From Hydractinia symbiolongicarpus (taxonomy: Eukaryota > Cnidaria > Hydrozoa > Anthoathecata > Hydractiniidae): a stretch of 60,000 nt of DNA. The DNA lies in NCBI RefSeq assembly GCF_029227915.1, contig NC_079884.1, forward strand, positions 20,586,001 through 20,646,000. The letters are read 5' to 3'. The notes under the pieces were generated by a model. That model saw only the letters and a program-made list of their open reading frames with translations, was not told the origin of the DNA and searched no databases. Made by a program: the position numbers and the translations under genes. Below, piece by piece: positions 35,760-50,700 of the stretch (position 1 is the stretch's first letter; each line of letters begins with the position of its first letter).

Positions 35760-38700
35760 GTAAGTGATCAAATGATAATGCATCATATTGTCGTGTGGAG
35801 TTAATTTTTTTACGATGTGTATGATACATTTTAGAATTGCTGGTGACATGGGAACAATCAAAAGTACATTGTATCCCAAGTCCAATGTTGATGAAACAGT
35901 GGATGAAAATGAACATAAAGAAATTCTGAAAGATGATAGTAAGAGATGTTTCAAATGCTGCTGGCAATGTAGACATTAGTTAAAAATATTGCAGAAAACA
36001 AAAACATTGCTTGTTTAAATTTTTCCTCACTTTTGTTTTGTTTTTTCAGATTGTTTTGTTATGATTGTCTCACTTGTTACTTCATGTGTTCGCAGTTTAA
36101 AAGTATGTCTCTTCAAGTCCTTTTCATGCATAATGTAATTTTGTAAGCTTTTATTTTATTTATATATGTTTTTATTTTTTTATTTATAGTTTAGCATATC
36201 AAAGTTGACTGCAATTGATCTTATGTTAGAGTTATCATACTACGTATCAGATGAAATCATACTAGATTTGCTACTGCCCTACATGTTTTTTCTTGTCAGT
36301 GATAAAATTCCTCGTGTTCGAGCTAGGGCTATTACCGCAATTACCAAAAGTGTAAAACTTGTTACTATTGTGCCCAAAAATGAAGCAAACATCTTTCCTG
36401 AGTACATACTACCAAATTTGGTAAGCAATTATTAATTATTTTTGTGTGTGATAATACTTTCGATAATCTGAATTACATAATAAGACTGTGTTGTTTCTTA
36501 TTTTATTTGACCTTTGGAAACTTTTTTTAGAGTCAATTTGCTAATGATACTGAAGTTATTGTTCAGTGTGCATTTGCAGAGAACATTTCATCTCTGGCTG
36601 AGACTGCTTTAAAGTTTTTAGAACTTGCACAATTAGGTAGTAGTGTCAGCGATAATGATGATCAAAGTCAATATCAGGTTGAATGCATTTTCTTTTGCTT
36701 CTGTTGTTTGTAAATTTTTTTCTTAGCTGTTTGTTTAATCATGTGTGTGTAATCACACCTTTTGCATTCTTTAGGTTTGCTATGATGTTGAACTCCACGC
36801 CTTGCATGAACTTATTCAAAATAAAGTTGTTGCTTTACTGACAAATTCAGATAACATTGTCAAACGTACCTTAATGGAAAATGGCTTAACCCGTTTGTGT
36901 GTATTTTTTGGGCGCCAAAAAGCCAATGATGTATTGTTATCACATATCATTACTTTTTTGAATGATAAACAAGACTGGCAGTTAAGAGCAGCGTTTTTTG
37001 ACAGTATAGTTGGTATTGCTGTTTACATTGGCTGGCATTGCCTTACAATACTAAAGCCTTTGTTACAGCAGGTTAGCAAAATTAAATAATACTGGCTATA
37101 TTGTGGCTCATGAAAAATCCACTTTAGGCAGAATAAAAGTTTAGGAAACACAAAATTTGCAATCATTTTCCTGCATTACTTTTTTTCGACAGAACTGAAA
37201 CAGTCATCTGTATAGGATCATGTCTTTGATTCAAGCTTCCGAAAGAAGTATTTTAGTTTAGTTTTTTCAACGATGTCTACTTGCCAAACCTGAAATGTGT
37301 TGTTGATCCCAATGTGGGAAGTTGGACCATCTTTGGTACAGATAGACTTGGAGGTTATATAGTGTTATAAGTGCAATGCAATGGCTTAATTTGTACAGGT
37401 CCTTTGTGTCAATATTTTGTCAAAATATTTTTTGTCAAAGTAATAAAGCTCATTTCCATTTTTTACTTTATTACTCCTGTGCCTGAATTATTGGTATCTT
37501 CTACGAGATAAAAATGAGTTTTCTAAAGAGGTGGGAATAACTGGTAGGATTATCTTCTTAGTGGGAATAAATGTTAGGATTCTTAGTGTGTGAAAGCGAA
37601 TGAAGAAAACTCTGCAAGTTCTTAATAAGATCATAAAACACATAGTTTAGTACAAAATTGTTCTGTGCAATGAAAAAGGTGACTTAAAACTTTTAAAATT
37701 CTAATATAATGTGCAGTTGTTGTAAGAGCCTACTGGCACTCCTAACCTGTTGAAATTTTGCAGACCATAGATACAGTATAAGCTAAATTAGAAATGAATA
37801 ATTGAAGAGACCATAGTATTTATTCATTCTATACTAAAAGAGCAATATGACTAGAGGGGTAAAATAACGGAGAATCTGGAATGATAGAGTAAATGGTAAC
37901 GACTTTGCCTCAAATAGACTTTAACTTCGCCCCAACATTTTTCACCTTAAAATGTACATTATTGGCCCTTTTTATGTTGATTGAACATTGGACAAACTCT
38001 CACCAATTCGTTTGATATTTATTTTAGCATTGTTAATAGTTTGCTTGCTATGTGTTTTATACACAGGGTTATAGCAAGAGCATTAGTCTTAACAGTGACT
38101 TTAGTTTCAACTTTTAGCACTAAACATTTATGATCTCTTGTGCTTTATATTGGTAATTATATTTTCTGTTTCTTTTCTAGGGACTCAAAGACGCTGAGGA
38201 GTTTGTTGTAGTAAGAGCATTACAAGCTTTAACATCTTTAGTTGAACTAGCACTTTTACAAAAACCAATCATTTACGAATTCATCGATGATGTTTGTCCA
38301 TTTCTATGCCATCCAGTAAGACCTTTTTTGTTTCCTTTTTATTTAGTAAATAATAAAAATTATTCTTTAAAACAACACTGCACAAAAATGTCTGGACACT
38401 TAGCAGTTTCTTAGCAACTTTAAAATTAACAAGTGATATCAAAAGACTAATACTCTGCAGCTGAAAGGATACATTATGAAAAGTTCTGCAACACTGACAC
38501 CAACCCAATTTAAAATAGTTCAAACATATAGATTTATTTGGGTAACCTAAAATTCAAAGTATTTTAGTACACTGTAAAAACTGATAAGTTCTATGTCTCT
38601 GTATACAAGGAGAATGTAATTAGTTGTTGGATGATTGTTGAAATTTATTATTCGGTTCACAGATGACAAGAAGATTCTACTTTAGCTTTTGGTTGTGAAA

Positions 38701-41700
38701 TGCATTTCTTAAAAGGTTTAAGCAAGTTTAATCAAGTTACTTGTATTTCACTGTTTATTAGTAGTATTTACTGCTTGTATGTATGATTAGTATATATCTT
38801 TAGGTAATTTTTAATTAAATGATGTTTTTATCTGCAAAGCCAAGTTTGGATATAATCTGTAAACAAAGTGACAGTTCCTTCTTTTTTAGAATCAGTGGAT
38901 TCGTTATGGTGCAGTTGGTTATGTGGTGGCTTGCGCAAAAGCAATGTCACTGGCAGATGTTCACTGTAGGTTGGCGCCTAGTGTGATCCCGTATTTGCAA
39001 CAGCCAGTTATTCAAATGGATAACCAGGTAATTATAAAACTTTAGCTATTACAATTATTCTAAAGATGGCTTACTAGGCTATTGTGTGAACTGATAAAGA
39101 GCTGTATAAAGCAGTTTTAAAGAGATAGAAGCAGCATAATTGTTTTAACAATTTCTTAATTATTTATAACTCAGTGTCATCAATGACCTTTTAGACTGTG
39201 CTCCTCAGTGTACTTAGTGAACCTATCCCTCGACCTATTTATGATTATCTTGTCAAGTCACCAAAAGCCAGAACATTTTTGGCCAGGTAAATACACTTTT
39301 TACATTTATATATTCTCTTATGTGTAGTATCAGATTATGGATTGATGTGATAAGCTGTAAGACAATGCTGAAGAGCAGTCATTTGACTAAAGCTGAATAA
39401 TCTGGTTTAAATTAAATTTCTACAATATTATACCTAGAAAATACTTTTCAGGTTCATTTTGAATGTTTTATATGTCTTGTGTTTGTTTTTACTTGTTGTT
39501 GTGTACCTTTAAAAAGCCTTGATTTTGCAATATGGCAACTGCTATTGTTCACAGTAGTGTAAATGACTCTACTGTTGCCTGGTCATTAGTCCTTTTATTT
39601 GTGTGAAGACAACGGAGATAAATTTAGCCTAATCTTTGGATCATATCACATTCTCAAGTAAATCTCTTTTTTTAGATTGATTGCCCATCAAGAAGAAAAT
39701 CCGGGAATTGCATTTGCTTCCTCTAATACTGACCCTCTCTCACAAATAACACGGAAGTTGAAATCGCAGGGTATGACACCACAGATTGAGAAAAAATTGG
39801 TTTGTTTAAAAGAAATTATTTTGAGATTGAATGCTTATAAAACAAAGTAAGTATAATATATTATTGTATGAAGTGGTGTAGGTAATGCACTCTTCTTTAT
39901 TCTTCAACATTTGCTGTGTAGAGTCTGCATGTGACAGAATGTCAAGAAGTACATACTCAAGATAGTAAATTGATAATTTATGATTTCGTAAAAGAAAAAC
40001 AAGCTGTTTTTTGAATTGTTCAGACATTATTGAATGGTTATTAAATGATCTATTAGTGTCCACTCTCTTTCATTGGTTTCTATGAAAATAGCTTTCAGCT
40101 TTATCGTTGACAAAAAGATTTGGTCGTTTTAAAAAAGACAGCAATGGGATTAAATATATGTGAAATTGAAATCATTTTGTTACAAAAAGCTTTTAAAATA
40201 TTGAATTTCACACATTCGGTAAAATTTGCTGAAAATGAAATTGTAAAATTTTACTCCCACAAATTTTTAGTCTCGGTATAACTTAACGTACAACCTTTAC
40301 ATTTACATTTTGAAAAACTGTTTACACTTTTGGCGATGTGATGAAACAACTCAATTCCAGTAGCTGAGAATACTTTTCAAGCTCCACCGTGCTACTTCTT
40401 TAGGGAATATTAAATTATGCACCATAACCTTTTATGTTTATTGCTACAGGTTTTTACAGTTTTGGAGAATCAAATTGTGTTTGAATAAGTAGATGCAGTG
40501 GTAAAGCCAGAGACAATTATACTACGAACATTGTTACCATTAATTTTATTTATTTCACCTAGCAATCGTTTTTTTCGCTTTTCTAATGAAAGAAACCATA
40601 AAATATGATGATACGGAGCAGTAAATTTTCAGAAGTTTTTTTTTAAAGTTAATTTTTCAGCAGGTCTTCGAACTAGCTAGTAGAGTAAATTATAGAAACT
40701 TCTGAGTCCAAGACTGCAACCAAAATGGAACATAAAAAATAACACAAATTAAATTTTTATATCACAAGCGTTGTTTAAAGTAACCGAAATTACATCGGTT
40801 TCTTAAAATCTTTTCGTTTCCTCAGCTGATGTAGTGGCCGATTCGCAGCTTGTTGACAAGAACTGAGGTTATCTGATAACCAATAAAAGTCTTTGTCAAG
40901 TGATGTCAAATATACGTCACTCTAATCCTAGTCGTGTGTCAGAGTCTCATCTCCTTTTACCAAGAAAAAGACTATGACCTTTTCTATTAACTTGAACTTG
41001 CTTGTTAAAAAATTGTTGCTATAGAAATTGTTTTTTATAGCTATAGTGTTTCTTTTTTTTAATTAAAATAACAAAATATTTATTGTTGCAGTATTTTAAG
41101 TTTGCCAGTGAAGATGGAAATGTTTGGGCGTCTATTTTTGAAAATGCTTTTTTCTTGACCTTTAATATAACTACAATAATTTTGTGCAAATGCTGAGGAG
41201 ATCTTCAAATGTTCTTTTTCTTTTAGCCCTGATATGCAGCAATCGAATGAGTTAATATTGCCTGGTGTATTGGATTTGTCCTCGTTATCATTCTTGCCAG
41301 AAGCCAAAGAAATAGATTTAGCTAGAATGGCTGAAAACAAAGCCGAAACAAAGCAACTGCAAAACAAACGAAACAATCCACTTGCAAAACAACAACAGCA
41401 GCAGCAACCACCATTGCAGCAGCCACTCCAACAATCACTTTCTCAGCAAACACAGCCGCTACAGCAACAACAACAATCACTCCCTGAGGTATATGAACAC
41501 TCATTGACAATATAGCCACACCATTGCTTTACTTATTAAAGATTAAGCTAATTTAAATTACTTTTATAATTTAAAAATATTATAAATTTCAATAAAAACA
41601 TATAAATGTTTGGATTGTTGTTTTGGATTGTCGATTTCATCATGGAGACCACACTGGCAATTTTTTTTTAATCAATCAGCCTTAAATTAACTCTATGTGT

Positions 41701-44700
41701 TACAGGTGGAGAAGACGTTAACAAACACCCCTTCGTCTGTGGATGTTCAGCCAAAAGATAGGTCAAAGGAAGGCGAAAAAAAGTTAGTAAAGGTATAACT
41801 TTTTGTCTTATTTTTTTTTCTGTATTCAAAGGAATTTTTTTATCACAGAATGTTTTGAAAATAATTATTTCAAAATAATTGTTAAAAAACCAATATTTAA
41901 CCTTTCGCATAGCTCAGACAAAAGTAACTTGTTTGTGTCTTATTTAATCTGCTTTTTACTAAAACATAAGAACTTGAAGTCATTAAATATTGTGAAGGTA
42001 GTGCATGTAGCACTGCCTCAGCAATTCATGAATGCGTCAACCATTCAAGACGGTTCATTATTATTATTTCCATAGGCTGATGAAAGTGATAGTCATCATA
42101 CAAGACCACCTACTGCACCAACAGCAATGACTGATCAAGCCAAATACGCAAAATGTAAACAAGCTGTTAGAAGGCTAGCATTCTTCAAAAGAGATCAATA
42201 CGTTTCTGGTAAAAAAAATTTTCATATTTTTTTTGACGAGATAATACAGTTTTAAGCAGTGGAATTAAGCAAAATATCAAAAATTTAAACTCAGGAGAGT
42301 ATGAATAGAGTGGAATATATTTTTACGAATCGTGTTTTTGAAAATAGTGATTTTTGGAGAAGAAATTTTTGCAAATCAATGTAAGTAAAATATTTGCGGA
42401 AGATATTTTTTTGAATTTCGAATAGAAAACAAATTTTGCGGAAGATATTTTTGTGAATTTCGAATAGAAAACAAATTTTACGGAAGATATTTTTGTGAAT
42501 TTCGAATAGAAAACAAATTTTGCGGAAGATATTTTTGTGAATTTCGAATAGAAAACAAATTTTCAATTTTATTTTGATTTTGCGGAATTTAATTTCCTAA
42601 ATTTAATTTCCTAAATTCGCGAAAATATCTTTCTCGAAAGTTTTTGCTTGCAGAATTTTTTTCCTTTAAGGTACAGTTTTTTTTTATTATTAATTGTCAA
42701 AAAAAAAGTTTGAATTTTATAAATAAAGAAGGTTGCATTCGGGAAGTTTTGCTGTATCAACTTAGGTTTCAATGTTACTTTTCAATTTTTTGACTCTTTT
42801 TTTTACAATGTATAATGTAAAGCGTATTTTTTTTGCTTGTTTAGACATGAAGAGGAAAACGTTATTCAACTCAGTTGTCGAAAATAGAGGAAAACAAACA
42901 GGGTGAGTACCTGTGATATTCCATTGTTGCAACCTGGATTCATATTTAACACATATCCAAAAGGCTGCTTCTGTTAAAAGGATTATAAGTGTAAAATGTT
43001 TTTTAAACATTTTAAGGGTGTAGTAATATTTCATTTTATTGGTTAAAAAGTAATTGTTGTAATTTTCTTAACATGTGAGCATTTTACATTTATTAAGTGG
43101 ATGTAGATCCTCATAATCGAAGAAGAGGTTAAAATGGTTGATTAAAAACCACAGAGAATACAAACAAAAAAGATTTGTTAATATAAATTTAAAGCAATTA
43201 AAAAATTTGTTTTATATTTTAGTTCCCTGACAAGGAAAAAAATGCTGTTCCATGACTTATGATATTAAATTCTGATCAGCCTAAACCTTTTTAAAAATCA
43301 CCAAAAACTTTTAAATATGGTGTAAAGGATTAATAACATTTAACATTTCCAATTTTTTTTAAAAAAAACTTTGCCTTGCTGAATTGTTTCCTTAAAAGCT
43401 TATTTTTTCCTCAGTAAATTATTTTTATAATAAAAAAAATTTATAATAAAAATAATGAATCAAAATAAATAGGGCTAGATAGCAATTCTGCAGCGTCAAC
43501 AATAAATATTGTAAATACGCCTGTTCAACCTTTGATAATAAACGAAAAATGGTTCGGCCAAGACTGGTTTCAATTCTGAAGAGAATAAAAACATGGCGAA
43601 AGAAGCATATGGTATGGCGTGGAGCTAAAACTCATGAAACACACTAAAAAGGTACTAAAACGAGGGAAACAGTTAGTGAAAATGAAAAAGCTGTTATTTT
43701 TTTTTAAGGATATTTTAGGCTGAAAGTTGAATTTACTAGCTATTATCACAAGATGTTACAAAGCAGCTCTCTTGAAAGTTTGTTGACATATAGCACTTGG
43801 AATCTATGAAAGAAATATAACTCATAACTCTAAAGTCAGTTTTCTATTCATGTGGAAGTACGCTAGCTCTTCAATAATCTAAAGAAAAGCAAAATCAAAC
43901 TCGATGCTTTTTTGACTACTGAAAAGAAAATGGTTGAATAACATTTATCTAGCATGTTTTTGTATTGACGCTCAGCTCAACAATCACAGTATATCGGTGT
44001 TTTAATTAATCTGTAAAGAAATCACACATAGCTATCCTCTGGACAAACTTTTTACTTAACGAGAAGTATGTTATCAGGTGTTAGGAAACATTGTCATAAA
44101 ATTGTTATTGTCAGAAGAACGGCAAACAAACATCCAGACGTGTCAGTGTATCTATAAATTCTTGAAGTACAGTTTACTCCCGATCCTCCAAGGAAACGAG
44201 AGAAATAGTTCGAATTACAAATGTTTGCGTTAAACAAAGCTCCCGTTAAGTCGAATTTAGTTTAAAAGTACAATGAGGTGCAAACGTGGCGATGAAAAAA
44301 GCGTGCAATTAACCAATTAATGCAGTTAACCAGAGTTTTTTATAAGAAAGTATAAACGAAAGTTCAAGGACCCATGAAAATGTTTTCAATGAAAGTTTAG
44401 GTTTTCCGGTGTTTAGGTTACCTGCCGTTTTAACCTGTTCAGGTATTTACATTTCATGTGTCTAAGAGCAGGAGTGTTTGAGTTTGCAGAAAGCCATCCT
44501 GCACATAGTTACGCTGCTTTTAAAATGCGGACCAAGATGTCAAAAACAATTGTTTAGTTTGCTTATACCACTGACATTTCTCTCAACATATATAACTTGA
44601 TTAATTATCTTTAAGTTTTATAACTAACCACCTTTAATGAAATAAATTTTCGCGAGAATCAAATGCTTTAATTGTTGTCATTCGATTTTCCAAACTTTTA

Positions 44701-47700
44701 TCAAAAATTTGATTCGCAAAATTAAATTCTCGCAAAAATATATTCTGTTAAGGTAATAATCTTTTTGCTCTAAAATTTGTTTAGTTGAGTAAATAAGAAA
44801 TCTTAGCAAAACCTTCTAAAGTGCATGTACTATTTTTAGTTTGTTCAAATATTATTTAAACAACAGAACAGGGTGTATCGCCTTTCTTGGTGTTTTATAG
44901 TTGCAAATTTGTATGACATGTTATTTTTTGTTGTAGTTGGAAACCGAAGGGACAGTTAGTTGCTCATTTACACGAACATAAAGCTGGTGTAAATAGGTTT
45001 GTATGTTTGTCTGCTTTTTTGTTTGGTGCAGCTGCCATGCGTTATTGTTAGATATTTCGTTTTTAGAATACCTTAATGTATAGCACCACTTGTTTTTAAT
45101 GCACAAACAGACAGATATAAGGATAATTATAGAGACTAGTCGTTAGCTTGTGGAAAAATCCATGGAAGTAAATCTGTCACATTTGTTATTTCTGGCATAA
45201 ATAATTTGTTGTGTCCATAACACCACTACTATGAAATCGCGCAGAGACAGACAAAATACGAGTATTGTTAAAACAGAAAAGGTGGTACTGGATTGACCAT
45301 ATCTACTGTTAAGAGTAAAATTCAACATTTGCTTTATGTATGTATTATAAACTACCAAAACGGGATGAAACCTGGACACAGAATCTTTACCAAACGACAT
45401 ACAAATAAAGATTGAGCTAAAAAATTAGTGAAGATGCTATGTGTTGTAACGGATCATTAAAATTGTTCTTAAAATGTTGGTCATTTAGAAGATTTGATGT
45501 TTTTTTTTTTTGTATTTGAAGGTTGTGTGAAGGATTTTTAAAGGTTTGCTGCTCATATAAGAAATGCTTAGGTGTTGCATTACTACTAAGATTACTATTA
45601 GATTAGTATTTCAACCTTAGAAGTAAAGCTGGATTAAATAGAGTGGGATTATTTTTGCAAAACATGAAATTTGCGTAGTATTATTGTTAACGAAAAAGTT
45701 CAGCAGATTTTCAGAATAGTCATTTAGGACGAATCTGTTCCGGTAATAGGAAATGTAACTTTTATATCTTTGATTGAATTGTAACGTATGCATTTAAGAT
45801 ATACAGCAATCCGCATGCGCAGGGATTATGGGGGAGGCAGTATTATTTTTTCAATCCATATTATAAAGGCTTGTTTACTAGAGAAATCGGAATAGTAGAA
45901 GTGCGTGAATAACAAAGTAATTTCTAACGTGAAGTAAAAACCCTGTTTAGGTTGAAAGAAAACGTGTTTTTGTGTTTAGGGTCGTGACGAGCGATGACTA
46001 CACATTTTTTGCCACAGCATCTGATGATTCCACTGTTAAAATTTGGGACACTCACAGGTTGGATGGGAAGGCGTTAACAACTCGCTCGAAATACACGTAC
46101 ACTAAACAAGGTTAGATTTGAATTCTTATCATTTTCTGCGCCAATCATACCAAACCAGTCAAATGTGTATGAATGCATTCTTCTTGTTTTTTAGTTGGTA
46201 AAATAAATTGTTTAACATTTTGTCAAAACTCGACAACTTTGGCGTGTTCATCAGATGATGCGTCTATTCATGTGTTTCGGTATGTTTTTTAGGATCTTGT
46301 TTTTTGTTTATGTAATATACGCATCAGATACGCGTGAAAAATGCGGAAATGATGAATCCTTAAAAACACACAGGCCGAGATAATCATTTGGCTTTTCATT
46401 TTTGTGATTCTGCACTTCTCAAGGACTTTCACACGAATTTTTAAATCGCAAAATGTCTAAAGTCTTAACACTGTATAAATGCTGCTTACTTGTGTTTACA
46501 AAAGGTTGTTTTTTGCACAAATATAAACTAAGTACCTTCGCGCATGCTTAATTTCGCGCGTCGAAGGTAGTCCTTTTCGCGCAGTTTTGAACACAGTTTT
46601 TGTAAAGATATTTTTTTCAACAAGAACAACTTTAGATGGAACATTTTTTTTAACAATACAGTCTTGATTTGAGTAATACACCAAGCAATTATAAAAAGGA
46701 GAAAATTTCATAGTGGGCGAATAATGATTTAGAGATTTGTGGAGAGCTGCTATGTTGACGTTAACAAGAATTAATGCAATTTAAGATTTTGTGTCCAACC
46801 AAGTTACTTGAAAAAAGAAATTTTCCCGGAAGAAACTATAGATAGTCACACATAGCGTAATGAAGAGAAATAAGTTGTGCGAACAGCGCCTTTTGAAATA
46901 CTTTTCTTAATTGGTGTTGATGTTAATTATTATTTGTTGAAAGAGGTGTGGAAGTAGCGTTTAACGTTACCTGAAATTGTCACCAACGATCAACAACTTC
47001 ATTTTGAATCAAGAGTTTGGTGACACTTTTAACGCGAAATCTCGGTACGGATTAAATGATGAGATTTTTTATCTCACAAAATTGCAAGATTCACAAGAAT
47101 TAAGTTTCAACTTAGTTTGAGGAAATAAGTTTTGGCAATTTAAAGTAACTTCAAATTTCAAATTTGAGTTCAATGTGTTTATCGTTTGCTTGTGGAGAAG
47201 ATCTCCGATGGTAGTTTTTTGGACCAAGAGTAATGAATCTTTTCTTTTTAAGTGATAAAAATAATTTATTACTAGAATCGATGCAGGTGGTGGTGCCGGC
47301 CAGAAGCTTCCGTTGATGATCGAAAAAAAATTAAACGTGAAAGAAGAAGGACGTGCAGTAGATATGCATCAATATGATGCAGGTGATAAGTTTTTTTTAT
47401 TTAATAACTTGTTGTAGCTTTTAATTTGAAAAAACTGTCTATCCTAGTCAAATTTTATTTCTCTAGGTGTTAAAAATCTTGGAAATATAGAACATGCGTT
47501 TTAAGCTTTAAGCTGTTTCTTGTATAGCTACTTTTAAACAAAAAATGGTTGTCATTTATCTTGCAGGTACTCAGTCGATCATTACATATGCTACAGTCCA
47601 TGGTTACTTGTGTGGTTGGGATCTAAGGCAGCCGAAACAAAAGTATGCTTGGAAGTTTAAAAACGACGCGAAACTGGGTAGGGTAAAAAGTTTGCCAAGT

Positions 47701-50700
47701 GATAAAAATGTTTTTTTTATGGTGAGAATTCTTTTTTGAAGCTGAAAAAAAGATCCGAGTAACGCGTTTGTTAAAACGAGAAGATAACTCTTGACTGTTT
47801 AAAATAAGCTTTCTCTAAGTGAAACAATTTTTTTATCCTTCCAAAATAAGGGACTGTTTGAAGATGTAGGCTGGCAGATATGTTCAGGAAATCATGCTTT
47901 GAAGTTTGGGCTTACTCATTTAACAGGGATCTCACTGTCATTAATAATGCTGCGTAAAAAGGAACGTATCAAGAAACAAATTTTTTTCGAAGGAGATTTT
48001 TGCGATTTTTTTTTGCAGATTTGGCGCACATGTGCAAAATTAAGTTCTGCAAATATTCATCCGCATCTGCTACGATTTGTACCGCAAAATTCTTTCTTTT
48101 CATCGTAATTCGATTTAAAAAACCTTTACTCCTTAAGCTGACCAGCTTATTTCAGAGAGGTGTGACCACTGTGGTGAGGTGAGATATAAAAATGCAGTAC
48201 ATTCACCAGCCGGCAAAGTGAAATAAAATAAGCAGTACAAAACCTGGGTGAATTTCATCTCAAATTAGCCAACTTCACGTAAGGGGATAATTTTACCTGA
48301 TGTGAACAGCTCTACAACTGAATTTTTGGACCTACCTGGTACAGGTGAGGTCCTATATAATGATCTTTGTCCGTTCGTTACCAAATTTTCTCAGAATTTC
48401 ATAATTATTTTATTCTGATTTTATTCTGAGAACAATTGACCCTCAAATGTGACAAAATCAGTTTTTAAAGAATTTTTTGCCGGACCAATACTGGCCGATT
48501 CGTGCACTGTGAGGATATTATTTTTTTCTGATCGAAATTCAGTTTGAAGTTTCGTGTCTTCTGTTAAAATTTTAAAACTCGTACGGACCACTTTACGGAT
48601 CACTTCAATCATTACATGTAAGAAAGGTTAAAATATGAAAATCAAACAACACAACGTTTCTAACTGATTTTTTATTTAGGTTTGATATCGAGTTTCGCTG
48701 TGGATCCTCTTCAGTGCTGGTTGACATGCGGGACGAGCGATGGTGCATTGGTTTGTTGGGATATGAGGTTTCAGCTACCCATCACACAAATAATACATCC
48801 AGGAAGTAAGTGCAATTGTTTGAGACTCCTTTGACGCTCCAAAAGACAAACAGAAAAATGTTTATTGTTGTGTTATATAGTTTGAATATCACAAGATTAT
48901 CTTCTGTTAAATCAAATTAAAACTGACATATTTTTCTCGTTGCTGCCAGGGTGGACGCACTTGCTAAGTCTTTTAAATAACCTAAAATTTGGACTAAGAA
49001 TACCAATTCCTGTCAAAATTGTTTTTCTTTCTAAGTGCCTAGGGTTAATCAATTTTCGCGGAGACTTGATTTTGCAAGGTCATGTTGAGATATTACAAGC
49101 GGACATGCAGATCCAATGATATTGTATCATAAGCAGAAAAATAACAGGCCTGGGACGAGCAAACGAGTGTCATTTTGACAAAAAAATTATCAACTCACCT
49201 TTATAATATCTATGCAAGTGTGAATGCACATCCCTTAACAGGTCCAAAAATACTGATGACAGAAAATATCAAAATTTGCTTTTACTTAAATATGACATCA
49301 TAATTTATGCAGCATAAAAAAATCTGTAATTCTTTAATGTGAATATCTGGAGAACGAAAGGAGCTTTTCAAAAAAAAAGACTTGTTAACCAATTTGTGAA
49401 ACCATAACGTGAAAGTTTTTTTCCGCGAAAAAAAAATTAACAAATCGTAAAATCCAATTAAAAATATAATAGTCTGAATATCTGTACAATGAAACTGTTA
49501 TTTCAATCACGTGACTGATGTATGACATCATTTTATTACAATGGATGTATCATTTTCTTGCAATTTAATGTACGACATCATTTTATTACAATGGGTGTAT
49601 CATTTTCTTGCAATTTAATGTATGACATCATTTTATTACAATGGATGTATCATTTTCTTGCAATTTAACGTTTTTCTTATCTGCATTCAGATGAGTATGA
49701 TTTTGTAAGCACTATTTCTTAAAGTTTGTGTTTTCAAAATGGTGTAATTAAAAAGTTAGCCAATAGCAGTACATAGTTTCAATTTTATGGTTGCAAGAAA
49801 ATGGGTTTGGATCAGTAAAAATCTATATTAGATACTCTAATACGTCTGTTTGTGAGTTAATTTTAAAACCTGGGGGTTTTGTAATCAAAAACACCATTAT
49901 AATTGCACCTATATCCACAGTAAAAAGGTTTTTAACATAAAGTTGAAAGCCCGCTGGTTCAGCTCGCTATCATAATTTTATTTTTGTGGTTAGTGGTGAA
50001 CATATCGCTAGCTAAAAACAAGTCACGGAAATTTTGGATGTGTGACTCCAATGCTGACTGTGGCAGAGCTGACTTTGGTGTATTGTGAACATGAAAAAAC
50101 TTGCAGTTTATGGGTAAACAGTCTTAAAAATGGCAGCACGTTGTGCTAAATATGTCCAACATGACAGCCTGTATTTTTTGACAAACAAGGCCGACAACAT
50201 CAAATGTTCGATGTATTTAGGGACGACATCTGAAATCCTTTAAAAAGTAATAGTCGCAATAAATTGAATGGTGATCTGTATTGTGTCATGGAATATCAAA
50301 ATGTACTGGTCGATCTTTATTAACATTTGGCCTAAAAAGATGACCAGCTTATTTGGCCTTAATTTTTTTTATCATTTCTACGGGCTTTGAGGAAATAACT
50401 TCGCTTAAAAAATTGAATATACTTATTTTTTTTTTAATAGGCCAAAATCCATAAATAAAAAACAAAAACAAATGTATTTATGTAAGGAGGATTTAAAAGT
50501 ATACAGTATTTGTAAATACCTAAAAAATAGTCAATGAAATACCTACCCCGGATATTTTTTTCACCATGATAAGTCTTAAACTCAAAACGTTTCAATGACG
50601 TGGCGAAAAGTTATTAGGAAAAAATAGGAGAGGGCGGCAGGTGAGGGGACGGGGTGTGGCATGAGCTATTAGGGTTAAAGTAATTTTAGCGAATAAGTTT

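Noticed and set aside
42291-42566. Repeat protein of 14-residue units on the minus strand
   Set aside because: A product of a 42-bp intronic minisatellite; 42 being divisible by three keeps the frame open.
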